Positions 7,703-15,781 of a stretch of 22,383 bases of DNA are shown in pieces. Each line of letters begins with the position of its first letter. The stretch's first letter is position 1. The DNA is taken from assembly GCA_023386835.1 (NCBI GenBank), contig JAEWIY010000042.1:1-22383 (forward strand), given 5' to 3'. The notes under the pieces are model-generated. The model was given only the letters and a program-made list of their open reading frames with translations, had not been told where the DNA came from and did no database searches. The translations under genes were made by a program, and so were the position numbers. This stretch comes from Verrucomicrobiota bacterium (lineage in GTDB: Bacteria; Verrucomicrobiota; Verrucomicrobiia; Opitutales; Opitutaceae).

Positions 7703-8337
7703 GCCTTGTGTGCGCTCAGGCGATACGCGCCCAACCACGTTTCCCGCACACGACACTTCCAGGTGGAGCTCCGCCAGCCGAGCGCCTCAACCAGTTCGTC
7801 ACCGCGAAAACCGGCGGCGATGCTCGCGGGCGCGTCGTGCCGCGTCACCTCGTTCAAGCACAGGATCGGCGTGAGCAGCCGCAGGCCAAGGGCGGCGCGG
7901 CGACTGCGCCGGGGCTCACAGGCGAGGAAAAGCCGGAAGTGCGGAGGCAGTGCGGCGCCCAACGCAGCGAGTTCCTCTTCGTTGAAGTGATGGAAGACAA
8001 GGTTCCCAACCAGCACGTTGAAGTCGGCCCAGCCGGTGAAGGAGCGCAGATCACCCCGATGCCAACGCGCCGGATCGGGCCAGCTGGCGGGAGTGGGCGC
8101 GAGGTCGAGCGCGTGCCAGTCGACTCCGCTCGGAGCCAGCCGGTGCAGACCGGCGTCGCCCGCGCCGATTTCCAGCACCCGATCGCCGGGCCGCAGAGTG
8201 CGCGTTAACGTGCGCTTCCACCACCATGGGTTGCCCATGCAGCGGTTGAGCCAGCGCAAGTCCCGCCGGCTGCGTTGCGCTGCGGTCGAGTCCGCCGGCA
8301 GGTGGTCGAGCAGTTCAGGAACGACGAGTCGGGTCAT
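7699..8337 (-). CDS. Class I SAM-dependent methyltransferase
   Basis: A 212-residue cytoplasmic methyltransferase. Motif I VLEIGAG is at 54-60, an acidic residue ending strand 2 is in ALDLA near 76-80, and the NLVFHHF segment near 112-118 is typical of the substrate-side motif in small-molecule methyltransferases. The N-terminal segment with RRDLRWLNRCMGN (24-36) resembles methyltransferases found beside type III PKS genes. Its start lies 23 bases inside the preceding membrane-protein gene, and its stop overlaps the oxidoreductase start by 4 bases. The likely role is O- or C-methylation of the polyketide phenol; that is inference from context. Confidence 0.87.
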   Translation of the reverse strand: MTRLVVPELLDHLPADSTAAQRSRRDLRWLNRCMGNPWWWKRTLTRTLRPGDRVLEIGAGDAGLHRLAPSGVDWHALDLAPTPASWPDPARWHRGDLRSFTGWADFNVLVGNLVFHHFNEEELAALGAALPPHFRLFLACEPRRSRRAALGLRLLTPILCLNEVTRHDAPASIAAGFRGDELVEALGWRSSTWKCRVRETWLGAYRLSAHKA

Positions 8338-8767
8338 GCGGGCCGGGGTGAGCGGGCGGGAGACCGCGGCGGCAGGCGATTACGCCCAAGACAAGCCACC
8401 CCACGGCAAGCGGAAACTCCACCGCGGCGTCGAGCAGGTAAATGGGGCTGATCCGATCGTCCGAGACGAAGATGACGTCAACGATGCCGAGGCTGGCCGC
8501 CTGCCCGCCGGCCACGAGCGCCCAGTCGCCATTGAGGCGCCGCCGCTGAGCCGCGAGCGTCAAGGCGACGCCGGTGACCGCCAGGAGAGCGCCCACCGTT
8601 TGGACCAGCCACGTGTCGACCTTTGGTCCGGTGACGACGAGAAAACTCGGCAGGTGGACCACCGGCCAGGCGCCGCTGATCGCGTAGAACAAGCCATGCA
8701 GCAGCCCCAGCCAGCGAGCCGCAGGGGAACGCCAGAGGGAAGCCGTGGCCGATTCAGGTGAGTTCAT
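8315..8767 (-). CDS. Four-TM membrane protein, first gene of the type III PKS operon
   Basis: A 150-residue protein with four hydrophobic segments at about 18-40, 52-73, 86-102 and 112-130. A conserved-looking loop with HLPSFLVVTGPKVD sits between TM1 and TM2. No catalytic motif, such as that of isoprenylcysteine methyltransferases, is visible. It heads the operon and overlaps the methyltransferase gene by 23 bases, so it is translationally coupled to the biosynthetic enzymes. Possible roles are product export or insertion, or anchoring the enzymes at the membrane; none is shown by sequence. I do not recognise the family. Confidence 0.8.
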   Translation of the reverse strand: MNSPESATASLWRSPAARWLGLLHGLFYAISGAWPVVHLPSFLVVTGPKVDTWLVQTVGALLAVTGVALTLAAQRRRLNGDWALVAGGQAASLGIVDVIFVSDDRISPIYLLDAAVEFPLAVGWLVLGVIACRRGLPPAHPGPHDPTRRS

Positions 8768-8859
8768 GAGCGCGGGGTGGCGTGAGGCCCGACCCCGGAC
8801 CGCAGCGGGCGCGCTTCGCTCCCGGTTGAATTCCGATTCTGCGTCCGGAAGCAGGCCCG

Positions 8860-9495
8860 ATGGAAAGTTCTTCGATCCGTGCGACCTTGCGGCCTATGCC
8901 CATCAGCACACGCAAGATACCCTCGGCGGGAAGCGGGACCACCAGCCGAAAAAAGTTCCCCGACGCCAAAATTTCGGTGCCCGGCAACCGGGGAGTGAAA
9001 GTCGTTTACGCGGTGACCATTCGAAAGCCGGCGGCCGAGCTCTTCGCCTTCTGGCGCAACCTCGAAAACCTGACCCAGGTGATCAAACACCCGGTGTCGA
9101 TCGCGCGGACGTCGGACACCGAATCGCACTGGAGCGTGACGGCGCCGGGCAATCGACGCGTGGAGTGGGACGCGGTGATTTTCAACGAACACCCGAATGA
9201 GTTGATCGCCTGGCGATCGCGCGATGGCGCCGAAATCCGCAATGCCGGCTCGGTCCGTTTTGAACCTGCACCCGGTGACGAGGGCACGGAGGTGACCGTG
9301 CAACTGGAATATGAGCCACCGGGCGGCAAACTGGCCGCTCTCGTGTCGAAAGTGACCGGCGAAGAAGCCGGCCAGCAGGTGAAGGAAACGCTGCGTCGCT
9401 TCAAGGCGCTCATGGAAGCGGGTGAGATTCCCACCATCGAAGGCCAGTCCGTTGGCCAACCCCAGGGCAAACAAAGCGGAAGGAAGGGCAAATGA
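8860..9495 (+). CDS. SRPBCC family protein (polyketide cyclase/COQ10-like START fold)
   Basis: A 211-residue protein whose core from about 48 to 185 matches the START-like SRPBCC fold of cyclase/dehydrase proteins: YAVTIRKPAAELFAFWRNLENL, then alternating strands (WSVTAP, VEWDAVIF, IAWRS), then a long C-terminal helix with VKETLRRFKALMEAGE. These proteins bind hydrophobic ligands in a cavity. The N-terminal 47 residues are basic and may be partly untranslated; the ATG at 8896 is an alternative start. An AGCAGG lies before 8860. It overlaps the ADH gene by ATGA (9492-9495), so the two are coupled. It is divergent from the PKS operon, so a ligand link to that product is possible but unproven. 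Confidence 0.85.
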   Translation: MESSSIRATLRPMPISTRKIPSAGSGTTSRKKFPDAKISVPGNRGVKVVYAVTIRKPAAELFAFWRNLENLTQVIKHPVSIARTSDTESHWSVTAPGNRRVEWDAVIFNEHPNELIAWRSRDGAEIRNAGSVRFEPAPGDEGTEVTVQLEYEPPGGKLAALVSKVTGEEAGQQVKETLRRFKALMEAGEIPTIEGQSVGQPQGKQSGRKGK

Positions 9496-10658
9496 AGGCA
9501 GTCACCTGGATGGGCAAACGGCGCGTGGAAGTGCAGCGCGTGCCGGATCCCACGATTTTGAATCCACGGGACTGCATCGTGAAAATCACGTCCACCGCCA
9601 TCTGCGGGTCGGACATCCATCTGTACGACGGTTACGTGCCGACGATGGAGAAGGGCGACATTCTCGGCCACGAGTTCATGGGTGAGATTGTCGAGGTCGG
9701 CTCCGAAGTGCGCGACCGCAGGGTCGGGGACCGCGTGGTGGTGCCGTTCACCATTTCGTGTGGGCGCTGCACGCATTGTGTGCGCGAGCAGTATTCAGTT
9801 TGTGACAACACCAATCCCAACGCCTACATCGCCGAGCAGCTGATGGGCTACTCGCCGGCGGGATTGTTCGGGTACTCGCACATGACCGGCGGCTATGCCG
9901 GCGGCCAGGCGCAGTACGCCCGCGTGCCGTTTGCCGATGTCGGCCCGATCAAGATCGAAAGTGATCTGCCGGATGAGAAGGTGCTGTTCCTGTCGGACAT
10001 CTTTCCGACCGGCTACATGGCGGCGGAGAACTGCGACATCGTGCCGGGGCGAACCACCGTGGCGGTTTGGGGCTGCGGGCCGGTGGGGCAGTTCGCGATC
10101 CGCAGCGCGCTTCTGCTCGGGGCGGCCAAGGTGATTGCCTTGGACCGTGAACCCGAACGACTCGCGATGGCTGAAGCAGCGGGCGCGATCACGATCAACT
10201 CGGAGGATGAGGAGGACGTGCTCGACCGGCTGAAGGCTTTGACCGGCGGACGCGGCCCGGATGCGGCGATCGACGCGGTCGGCATGGAGGCGCACGGTTC
10301 GGCGTACGACAAGGTGAAGCAGACGCTGAAACTCGAGACCGACCGGCCCTTTGTGCTGCGCCAGGCGATGCGCGCCGTGCGCAAAGGCGGTGTGCTGTCC
10401 GTGCCCGGAGTGTATGCAGGATTCCTCGACAAACTTCCTTTCGGCGCGGCGTTCAACAAGGGCGTGACGTTCAAGATGGGGCAGACGCACATGCAGCGTT
10501 ACCTGCGACCGCTCCTGCGCCTGATCGAGGAAGGGAAGATCGATCCATCGTTCGTCATCACCCACAAGGTGCCGCTGACCAAGGCGCCGAACGCGTACGA
10601 CATGTTCGTGAACAAGAAGCGGGGCTGTATCAAGGTGGTGCTCGACCCGACTCGCTGA
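9492..10658 (+). CDS. Zinc-dependent alcohol dehydrogenase (formaldehyde-dehydrogenase-like)
   Basis: A 388-residue medium-chain dehydrogenase. Catalytic zinc ligands appear in ICGSDIH (C38) and GHE (H60, E61). The structural zinc site is C90, C93, C96 and C104. The Rossmann motif GCGPVG is at 194-199, with D216 at the end of the next strand favouring NAD over NADP. The N-terminus and overall length fit the glutathione-dependent formaldehyde-dehydrogenase-like group, which oxidises alcohols or aldehydes in the cytoplasm. A strong GGAAGGAAGG precedes the ATG, which lies inside the SRPBCC stop. In many bacteria this ADH type sits among stress-response genes, which fits the window. The physiological substrate is unknown. 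Confidence 0.92.
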   Translation: MKAVTWMGKRRVEVQRVPDPTILNPRDCIVKITSTAICGSDIHLYDGYVPTMEKGDILGHEFMGEIVEVGSEVRDRRVGDRVVVPFTISCGRCTHCVREQYSVCDNTNPNAYIAEQLMGYSPAGLFGYSHMTGGYAGGQAQYARVPFADVGPIKIESDLPDEKVLFLSDIFPTGYMAAENCDIVPGRTTVAVWGCGPVGQFAIRSALLLGAAKVIALDREPERLAMAEAAGAITINSEDEEDVLDRLKALTGGRGPDAAIDAVGMEAHGSAYDKVKQTLKLETDRPFVLRQAMRAVRKGGVLSVPGVYAGFLDKLPFGAAFNKGVTFKMGQTHMQRYLRPLLRLIEEGKIDPSFVITHKVPLTKAPNAYDMFVNKKRGCIKVVLDPTR

Positions 10659-10672
10659 GATCGACGTCCACG

Positions 10673-10714
10673 GCCGCCGTCCGGATGTGACGGCGGCGAG
10701 GACGACGGTCCTCG
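10673..10714 (+). terminator. Two consecutive GC hairpins after the ADH gene
   Basis: The first stem is GCCGCCGTC/GACGGCGGC (10673-10681, 10689-10697), 9 bp perfect. The second is CGAGGAC/GTCCTCG (10697-10703, 10708-10714), 7 bp with a 4-base loop. They begin 15 bases after the ADH stop. There is no U-run, so this is not a classical intrinsic terminator; it may protect the 3' end or help Rho-dependent termination. Confidence 0.35.
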
Positions 10715-10787
10715 GATCAGCCGGAAGAAAGCGCGGCGACGAATCGACAGACCAGCGTGCCTGCCTCAGGGTGCGGCCTTTCCCCGC

Positions 10788-13055
10788 ATGCTGCTCTACG
10801 CGCTCACGGTCTTTCTTAGTGCCTTTCTGTTGTTTCAGGTCCAGCCGCTGATCGGGAAATACATCCTCCCGTGGTTCGGCGGCAGCCCCGGCGTTTGGAG
10901 CGCCTGTCTGCTGTTTTTCCAGACCCTGCTGCTGGCGGGGTACGCTTACGCGCACGTCCTCGCAACGCGGGTCCGGCCCGTGCGCCAGGGGCTCGTGCAC
11001 CTGATCGTTTTGGCCGCGGCGCTGCTCTTCCTGCCGATCATTCCTTCAGACGGGTGGCGGCCGGGGCCGGCCGAAGATCCCACCGGCCGGATCCTGCTGC
11101 TGTTGGCGGCGACTCTTGGTCTGCCGTACTTTGTTCTCTCGGCCACCGGGCCCTTGTTGCAGCGCTGGTTCAGCCAGACGCATCCCGGAGTGTCGCCGTA
11201 TCGGCTGTACGCGCTGTCCAATGTGGGCTCGCTGCTGGCGCTGCTCAGTTACCCGTTCGTGTTTGAACCGGCCCTGTCACGGCAGGCGCAGGCGTGGGGC
11301 TGGTCGGCGGGTCTGTTGGTTTTTGTTGTTCTCTGCGGTGCCTGCGCGTGGCGGCTGCGCCGCCAGGCGCAAAGCGATCCGAGTCTCGACTCGGTGAATA
11401 CACGGGAGGCGCTGCCGGCGAGCGAGCGCCCTACTGCGACGGATCAGACGTTGTGGATCGTCCTGCCGGCCGTGGCGTCCGTGCTGCTGCTGGCGGTCAC
11501 GAACAAGCTGTGCCAGGACGTGGCGGTCATCCCCTTCCTGTGGGTGCTGCCGCTCGCGCTGTACCTGCTGAGTTTTATCCTCTGTTTCGATCACCCGCGG
11601 TGGTACCGCCGCGGGTTCTTCGCCGGATTGATGACACTCGCGATTGGTGTCGTCTGTTACCTGCTGGCCGAGGGCAATTCCGCGCCGCTCGAGCAGCAGG
11701 TGGTGGGTTATACGGTGCTGCTGTTCGCGGCGTGCATGGTTTGCCATGGCGAGCTGTACCGCGTGAAACCCGCACCGGTCCTGCTGACCCGGTACTTTCT
11801 TTCGATCTCGGCCGGCGGAGCGCTGGGGGGATTGTTTGTCGCCCTCGGTGCGCCGGCGCTGTTCGACCGCTACCTCGAGCTGCACGTGGGTGTGTGGGCG
11901 CTCGCATACGTGATCGGCGTGGTCGCGTTGGTGCAGCGCTCGCGCGTCCTGGTCGTCGCGCCGTTTCTCGGACTGCTACTGGTGGGCTTGGTCGTGCCGG
12001 CACTGGAGGTGGAATACCCGGAGGGCTGGCTGGATTTCCTCCTCCTTTACTGGGCCGAGCTGAAGCTGTTTTTCCTCCAGTACTGGAAGGAGGCCGTCGG
12101 CCTCATTGTCGCGTTTCTCCTGTGCTTTGGAGACCTCCGACGGGGCTGGAGCCGGGAGTGGTTGCCGCGCCAGGCAGGATTCGCGCTGCTCCTGTCTTTT
12201 GCGCTCGGGGTCGTGCTGGTGCTGCAAGCCGGCAAGCAGGATGCCTCGGCGCTGGCGGGCGGGCGCAACTTTTACGGGACGTTGCACGTTTTTGAATACA
12301 ACGCGCACGAGCCGCGCGCCCACTACCACCTGTTGCGGCATGGAGGGACGACGCACGGGCTGCAGTTCCTCGCGCACCCGCAGTCGACCTGGCCGACGTC
12401 CTACTATGCCCGCAGCAGCGGGGTGGGGCTCGCGGTGGCGCAGCTCCCGGCTTATCGGCCGCGGCGGATCGGTATCGTTGGACTGGGTACAGGTACGATG
12501 CTCGCGTACGGCCGGCCGGGTGACGTGTTCCGCGTGTACGAAATCAATCCGGCGGTCGAGCGCATCGCGCGTTCACACTTCACCTACCTCGAGGAGACGG
12601 AGGCGGAGGTGCAGATCGTGATGGGGGACGCGCGGCTTTCGATGGAGAACGAACTCGCCCGGGGCGAGCCGCAGCAGTTCGACCTGCTCGTGCTGGATGC
12701 CTTCAGTAGTGATGCCATTCCCGTGCACCTGCTGACGCGCGAAGCCGTGGAGATCTATCGTCAGCACCTCGCGCCGGGTGGTGCGCTGGCGGTGCACACG
12801 TCGAACCGCTACCTCGACCTCCGGCCAGTGGTGCAACGACTCGCGGAGCACGCCGGGTTGCACATGGCTGTGATCCAGGACGACCCGGGAGACGAGTGGT
12901 GGTCGTACCGCACCACGTGGATCCTGCTGGCGGAACAGTCCGCCTTCCTCGAGGCGGAGCCGATCAAGGATGTGACAGACGACTTTAAACCGATCGAGGA
13001 GAACGTGGCTTTGTGGACGGACGACTACGCGAGCCTCTTTCCGGTCCTGCGCTGA
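10788..13055 (+). CDS. Membrane-fused spermidine synthase-like protein
   Basis: A 755-residue fusion. Residues about 1-490 hold many hydrophobic helices starting with LLYALTVFLSAFLLFQVQP, a typical start for this transporter-like group. The C-terminal 240 residues are a spermidine-synthase-type Rossmann domain: GIVGLGTGTM near 563-572, YEINP near 584-588, GDAR near 613-616, and DAFSSDAIPVH near 637-647. The last holds the aspartate that usually contacts the amine substrate. The length suits the fused MFS-like/SpeE-like family. Members are annotated as polyamine synthases but few have a proven activity. The ATG has a pyrimidine-rich leader and no Shine-Dalgarno. It is probably monocistronic. 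Confidence 0.9.
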   Translation: MLLYALTVFLSAFLLFQVQPLIGKYILPWFGGSPGVWSACLLFFQTLLLAGYAYAHVLATRVRPVRQGLVHLIVLAAALLFLPIIPSDGWRPGPAEDPTGRILLLLAATLGLPYFVLSATGPLLQRWFSQTHPGVSPYRLYALSNVGSLLALLSYPFVFEPALSRQAQAWGWSAGLLVFVVLCGACAWRLRRQAQSDPSLDSVNTREALPASERPTATDQTLWIVLPAVASVLLLAVTNKLCQDVAVIPFLWVLPLALYLLSFILCFDHPRWYRRGFFAGLMTLAIGVVCYLLAEGNSAPLEQQVVGYTVLLFAACMVCHGELYRVKPAPVLLTRYFLSISAGGALGGLFVALGAPALFDRYLELHVGVWALAYVIGVVALVQRSRVLVVAPFLGLLLVGLVVPALEVEYPEGWLDFLLLYWAELKLFFLQYWKEAVGLIVAFLLCFGDLRRGWSREWLPRQAGFALLLSFALGVVLVLQAGKQDASALAGGRNFYGTLHVFEYNAHEPRAHYHLLRHGGTTHGLQFLAHPQSTWPTSYYARSSGVGLAVAQLPAYRPRRIGIVGLGTGTMLAYGRPGDVFRVYEINPAVERIARSHFTYLEETEAEVQIVMGDARLSMENELARGEPQQFDLLVLDAFSSDAIPVHLLTREAVEIYRQHLAPGGALAVHTSNRYLDLRPVVQRLAEHAGLHMAVIQDDPGDEWWSYRTTWILLAEQSAFLEAEPIKDVTDDFKPIEENVALWTDDYASLFPVLR

Positions 13056-13091
13056 CCTGAGGTGATCGCTTCACGGGCGGCGACCGGGCGT

Positions 13092-13155
13092 CGGAACCGG
13101 AGAGTTCCGGATCGGTCGAGGGGGTGATTTCAATTACCCCCGGGCGACTTGCCCG
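13092..13155 (+). promoter_or_regulatory. Three-hairpin leader before the cardiolipin synthase gene
   Basis: Within the 106-base gap there are three stems in a row. CGGAAC/GTTCCG spans 13092-13109. A near-perfect 10-bp stem starting GGGGGT and ending ACCCCC spans 13120-13141, with one G-T wobble. CGGGC/GCCCG spans 13141-13155, ending 6 bases before the ATG. One may be the terminator of the upstream gene; the last two could fold over the start region. No U-run is seen. Confidence 0.35.
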
Positions 13156-13161
13156 TCCGCC

Positions 13162-14514
13162 ATGTCATCTCCGCTTACCCACCAGACGTCTGCAGGCGCG
13201 CCCGCGCGACGCCGTGAGCCCCAACGCTCGCCCGAGGAAGAATCAGCGCGGAAGAAGAAACGTTGGTTGTGGATAGCCGGAGGGATCGTGGTCCTGCTGG
13301 CGACGTTCTTCTTTGTGACGTCCGCCCGGACGATCGGTGATCCGATCGAGATGAGTTATGGGCCCGACGATCCAGCATTCCGAGATTCCACTTCGGCGTT
13401 GCTCGGGCATGCGTTTACCGACGGCAACAAACTGGAGACGCTCGTGAACGGCGTGCGCATCTTTCCTGCGATGGTGGAGGCGATCCGATCGGCCAAACGC
13501 TCCGTGACGTTCGAGACGTACATCTGGGAGTCGGGCATGGTGAACGACCAGTTTATGGCGGCCTTGATCGACCGCGCGCAGGCCGGGGTGAAGGTTCATG
13601 CGATCGTCGACGGCGCAGGCTCCTTCAAACTCGATCGGTCGGAGATGAACCGGATGAAAGACGCCGGCGTGCAATTTGTCTTCTACGACCGTGAGCACTG
13701 GTGGCAGATCAAGCCGAACATCAATCATCGCACGCACCGGAAGATCCTGGTGATCGATGGCAAGGTGGCCTTCACGGGCGGCGTCTGCATCGGCGACCAG
13801 TGGTATGGCGACGCCGAATCGGAGGACGTTTGGCGCGACACGCAGTATCGCGTTGAGGGACCGGCGGCAAAACACCTGCAGGGGATCTTTGCCCACAACT
13901 GGCTGCAGACGACGGGCACGCTGCTGCACGGCCCGGATTACTTCCCGCCGGATGAGACGCCCGGGCGGGCGTCGGTGCAGGGTTGGCAGAGTGGACCACG
14001 TGAAGGTCCGGAGTACGCCCGCAAGGCACACCTGCTCGCGATCGCCTCAGCGCGCAAGTCGATCAAACTTTCTCACGCCTACTTCGTGCCGGATGACCTT
14101 GCCATCAAGATGCTGGTCGATGCGCGTCGACGTGGAGTCGAGGTCGAGGTGATCGTGCCGGAGAAGAATGATTCACGCATCGGCCGAGGCGCCTCGCGTT
14201 CCCGTTGGGGTCCGCTCCTCGAGGCCGGCGTCCGTTTCTACCAATACCAGCCGGCGCTCTATCACTGCAAAGTGATGATCGTGGACGACATCTTCGTCAC
14301 CGTGGGTTCGGTGAACTTCGATAACCGCTCGTTCCGGATCAACGACGAGGCCAACATCAACGTGCTCGACCGCGCGTTCGCCCGCGAGCAGCTCCGGATC
14401 TTTGACGAGGACAAGGCCGGTTCGCGTGAGCTGACCCTCGCCGAATACCGCGACCGTTCGATTTGGGTGAAGCTCGGTGACGAACTCAGCGGCCTGCTGC
14501 GCTCCCAGCTGTAG
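13162..14514 (+). CDS. cls: Cardiolipin synthase-like phospholipase D family protein
   Basis: A 450-residue protein with a basic N-terminus, one TM helix at about 34-54, and two phospholipase D domains. HKD motifs are H192-R-K194...D199 and H368-C-K370...D375, both complete, each followed by the expected Gly/Ser and Asn context (GSVNFDNRSF at 382-391). Such enzymes join phosphatidylglycerol with another phospholipid to make cardiolipin at the inner membrane. The single N-terminal anchor and length resemble ClsB/ClsC-type enzymes more than two-TM ClsA. Other PLD-family activities cannot be excluded. The start is at an ATG with no clear Shine-Dalgarno, after a hairpin-rich leader. It converges with ohr. 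Confidence 0.9.
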   Translation: MSSPLTHQTSAGAPARRREPQRSPEEESARKKKRWLWIAGGIVVLLATFFFVTSARTIGDPIEMSYGPDDPAFRDSTSALLGHAFTDGNKLETLVNGVRIFPAMVEAIRSAKRSVTFETYIWESGMVNDQFMAALIDRAQAGVKVHAIVDGAGSFKLDRSEMNRMKDAGVQFVFYDREHWWQIKPNINHRTHRKILVIDGKVAFTGGVCIGDQWYGDAESEDVWRDTQYRVEGPAAKHLQGIFAHNWLQTTGTLLHGPDYFPPDETPGRASVQGWQSGPREGPEYARKAHLLAIASARKSIKLSHAYFVPDDLAIKMLVDARRRGVEVEVIVPEKNDSRIGRGASRSRWGPLLEAGVRFYQYQPALYHCKVMIVDDIFVTVGSVNFDNRSFRINDEANINVLDRAFAREQLRIFDEDKAGSRELTLAEYRDRSIWVKLGDELSGLLRSQL

Positions 14515-14604
14515 CAGCGACGCCCGCCCGCGCCGGCAAGCACTCACCGGAGACCTCGTCGCGTGAGCGCGCGGCGCCGCAGGCAGGTCCGGCGGACAAC
14601 GTCT

Positions 14605-15018
14605 TCAGTTCAGCGAGGTCTTCACCTCGACGTTGCCGCGGGTTGCCCGTGTGTAGCAGCACATCTGATGCGCGTCGCGAATGATGCGTTGGGCATCCGC
14701 CTCGTCGATACCCGGCAGGGTCACCAGCAACTCGACGGTGAACGGCTGCGTGGCGGCGTCATCCGTGTGATGATGGACGCGTGCGGTGACCATCGAACCC
14801 TTCACCGGGTGTTTCCGCTGCTGCGCCACGTATCGAATCGCGCTGTGAAAACAGGCGGCCCAAGCTGCGCCGAAAAGGTGCTCCGGCGTCACGCCTGAGG
14901 GGATCTTCTCGGATGGCTCCTGGAACTCGACCCGAAAGCCAGCGTCAGCACTTTCAACAGAACCGGTCCGACCTCCTTGGGAGACGACCTCAGCGAGGGT
15001 AGCGTGGGTGGTGCTCAT
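14605..15018 (-). CDS. ohr: Organic hydroperoxide resistance protein (Ohr/OsmC family)
   Basis: A 137-residue thiol peroxidase that reduces organic hydroperoxides, usually with lipoylated proteins as electron donor. Arg17 in GGRTGSV, Glu46 in TPEHLFGAAWAACF and peroxidatic Cys56 are present, with the resolving cysteine in the C-terminal motif at about 118-126. Length is typical. That motif normally reads MCPYS but here reads MCCYT (Cys120-Cys121), giving an extra cysteine next to the resolving one. The ATG at 15018 is inferred from family length; no Shine-Dalgarno is seen. It is divergent from the baeRF-like gene across a 201-base gap with an 18-bp palindrome. Confidence 0.92.
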   Translation of the reverse strand: MSTTHATLAEVVSQGGRTGSVESADAGFRVEFQEPSEKIPSGVTPEHLFGAAWAACFHSAIRYVAQQRKHPVKGSMVTARVHHHTDDAATQPFTVELLVTLPGIDEADAQRIIRDAHQMCCYTRATRGNVEVKTSLN

Positions 15019-15140
15019 GCCAGCCCAGAGTGGTGCGCGCCGCGCTGGTTCCCCGAACGGGCGTAACGTCGGGAGAATCCCCGGTGCATTCAGGCTGGGC
15101 CTGGCAGGGGAACCAAGTCTGCGGGGACGAATCCACGCCC

Positions 15141-15158
15141 AACGCCGGGCCCGGCGTT
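15141..15158. promoter_or_regulatory. 18-bp perfect palindrome in a divergent intergenic region
   Basis: AACGCCGGGCCCGGCGTT is its own reverse complement. It lies 62 bases before the baeRF-like ATG and 123 bases before the ohr start, in the shared promoter region. It could be an operator for a dimeric regulator. As RNA it would form a 9-bp arm pairing without a loop, so a DNA site is more likely than a terminator. Confidence 0.4.
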
Positions 15159-15219
15159 GATTGTCCGCGTCGCGCGGCGCCTGTCCGCCCGGGCCAGCCC
15201 AACGTCAACCCTTCCTGCC

Positions 15220-15675
15220 ATGAACGAACGATACGCGGTGACGCTTAACCGGGGTAGCATCCGAATTTATAAAGTTGAACAGCCGGTCGGCCAGACGACG
15301 CCGGGATTTCAGCCGGTGCAGCAGCTCGACATTCCGGCCGGTCGTACGCCCTTCAATCAGTATGACACTGACCAGGCGGGCCGGCATCCGAGCCAGCCGC
15401 AGCAAGGCGGCAACTACAAGGGCATGTCGATCGACGAGCGGTTGCCGGGCGAACGTGAAAACGAGAAGCGGGTGTTTGACGAGGTCGCGCGTGAAGTGAA
15501 CGCGTTCCTGGCCGAGCATCCAGCGGCGGAATGGGACTATGCGGCGCCCCCGGGTGTGCATCAGGCCGTGCTGGAGCGGCTCTCGCCAGACGTGCGTCAG
15601 CGTATTCGACAAGCCCTGACAAAGGACCTGACGAACATGCCCGCCGGGGAACTGCGCACACATTTTTCCGCCTGA
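15220..15675 (+). CDS. Host-attachment/baeRF-like protein
   Basis: A 151-residue protein resembling the 'protein required for attachment to host cells' family, now grouped with bacterial-archaeal eRF1-like (baeRF) proteins. It shows an N-terminal strand pair (RYAVTLNRGSIRIYKVE), a DTDQAGRHPSQ segment at 49-59 like the family's SDRPGR region, a helix at about 79-98, and the C-terminal half with VRQRIRQALTKDLTNMPAGELRTHF at 125-149. That end is close to the usual family end. The frame is open further upstream, but the ATG at 15220 begins the conserved part. The leader is pyrimidine-rich without Shine-Dalgarno. The molecular role is unknown; such genes often sit near stress genes. Confidence 0.75.
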   Translation: MNERYAVTLNRGSIRIYKVEQPVGQTTPGFQPVQQLDIPAGRTPFNQYDTDQAGRHPSQPQQGGNYKGMSIDERLPGERENEKRVFDEVAREVNAFLAEHPAAEWDYAAPPGVHQAVLERLSPDVRQRIRQALTKDLTNMPAGELRTHFSA

Positions 15676-15781
15676 CGCCGCTCGCGGCGAAGCAGGAGAA
15701 GTCTCGAGCGGCTCATCCGAGTTCGCTTTGGCTTTGCGAATCCGCGCCAGTCGGGACACCGTCGCCTTCCCCTGTTTCCCC

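Noticed and set aside
6587..7990. 467-codon plus-strand frame
   Set aside because: Antisense shadow of the FAD oxidoreductase and methyltransferase genes in GC-rich DNA; no domain.
9795..11000. 401-codon minus-strand frame
   Set aside because: Antisense to the ADH and fused spermidine-synthase genes; His/Arg-rich with no family features.
15060..15140. Riboswitch-like fragments (cobalamin-like CCCCGGTG; c-di-AMP-like GGGGAACC and GGGGACGAATCC)
   Set aside because: Only short pieces match; the order of conserved blocks and the conserved 3' parts of either riboswitch are missing.
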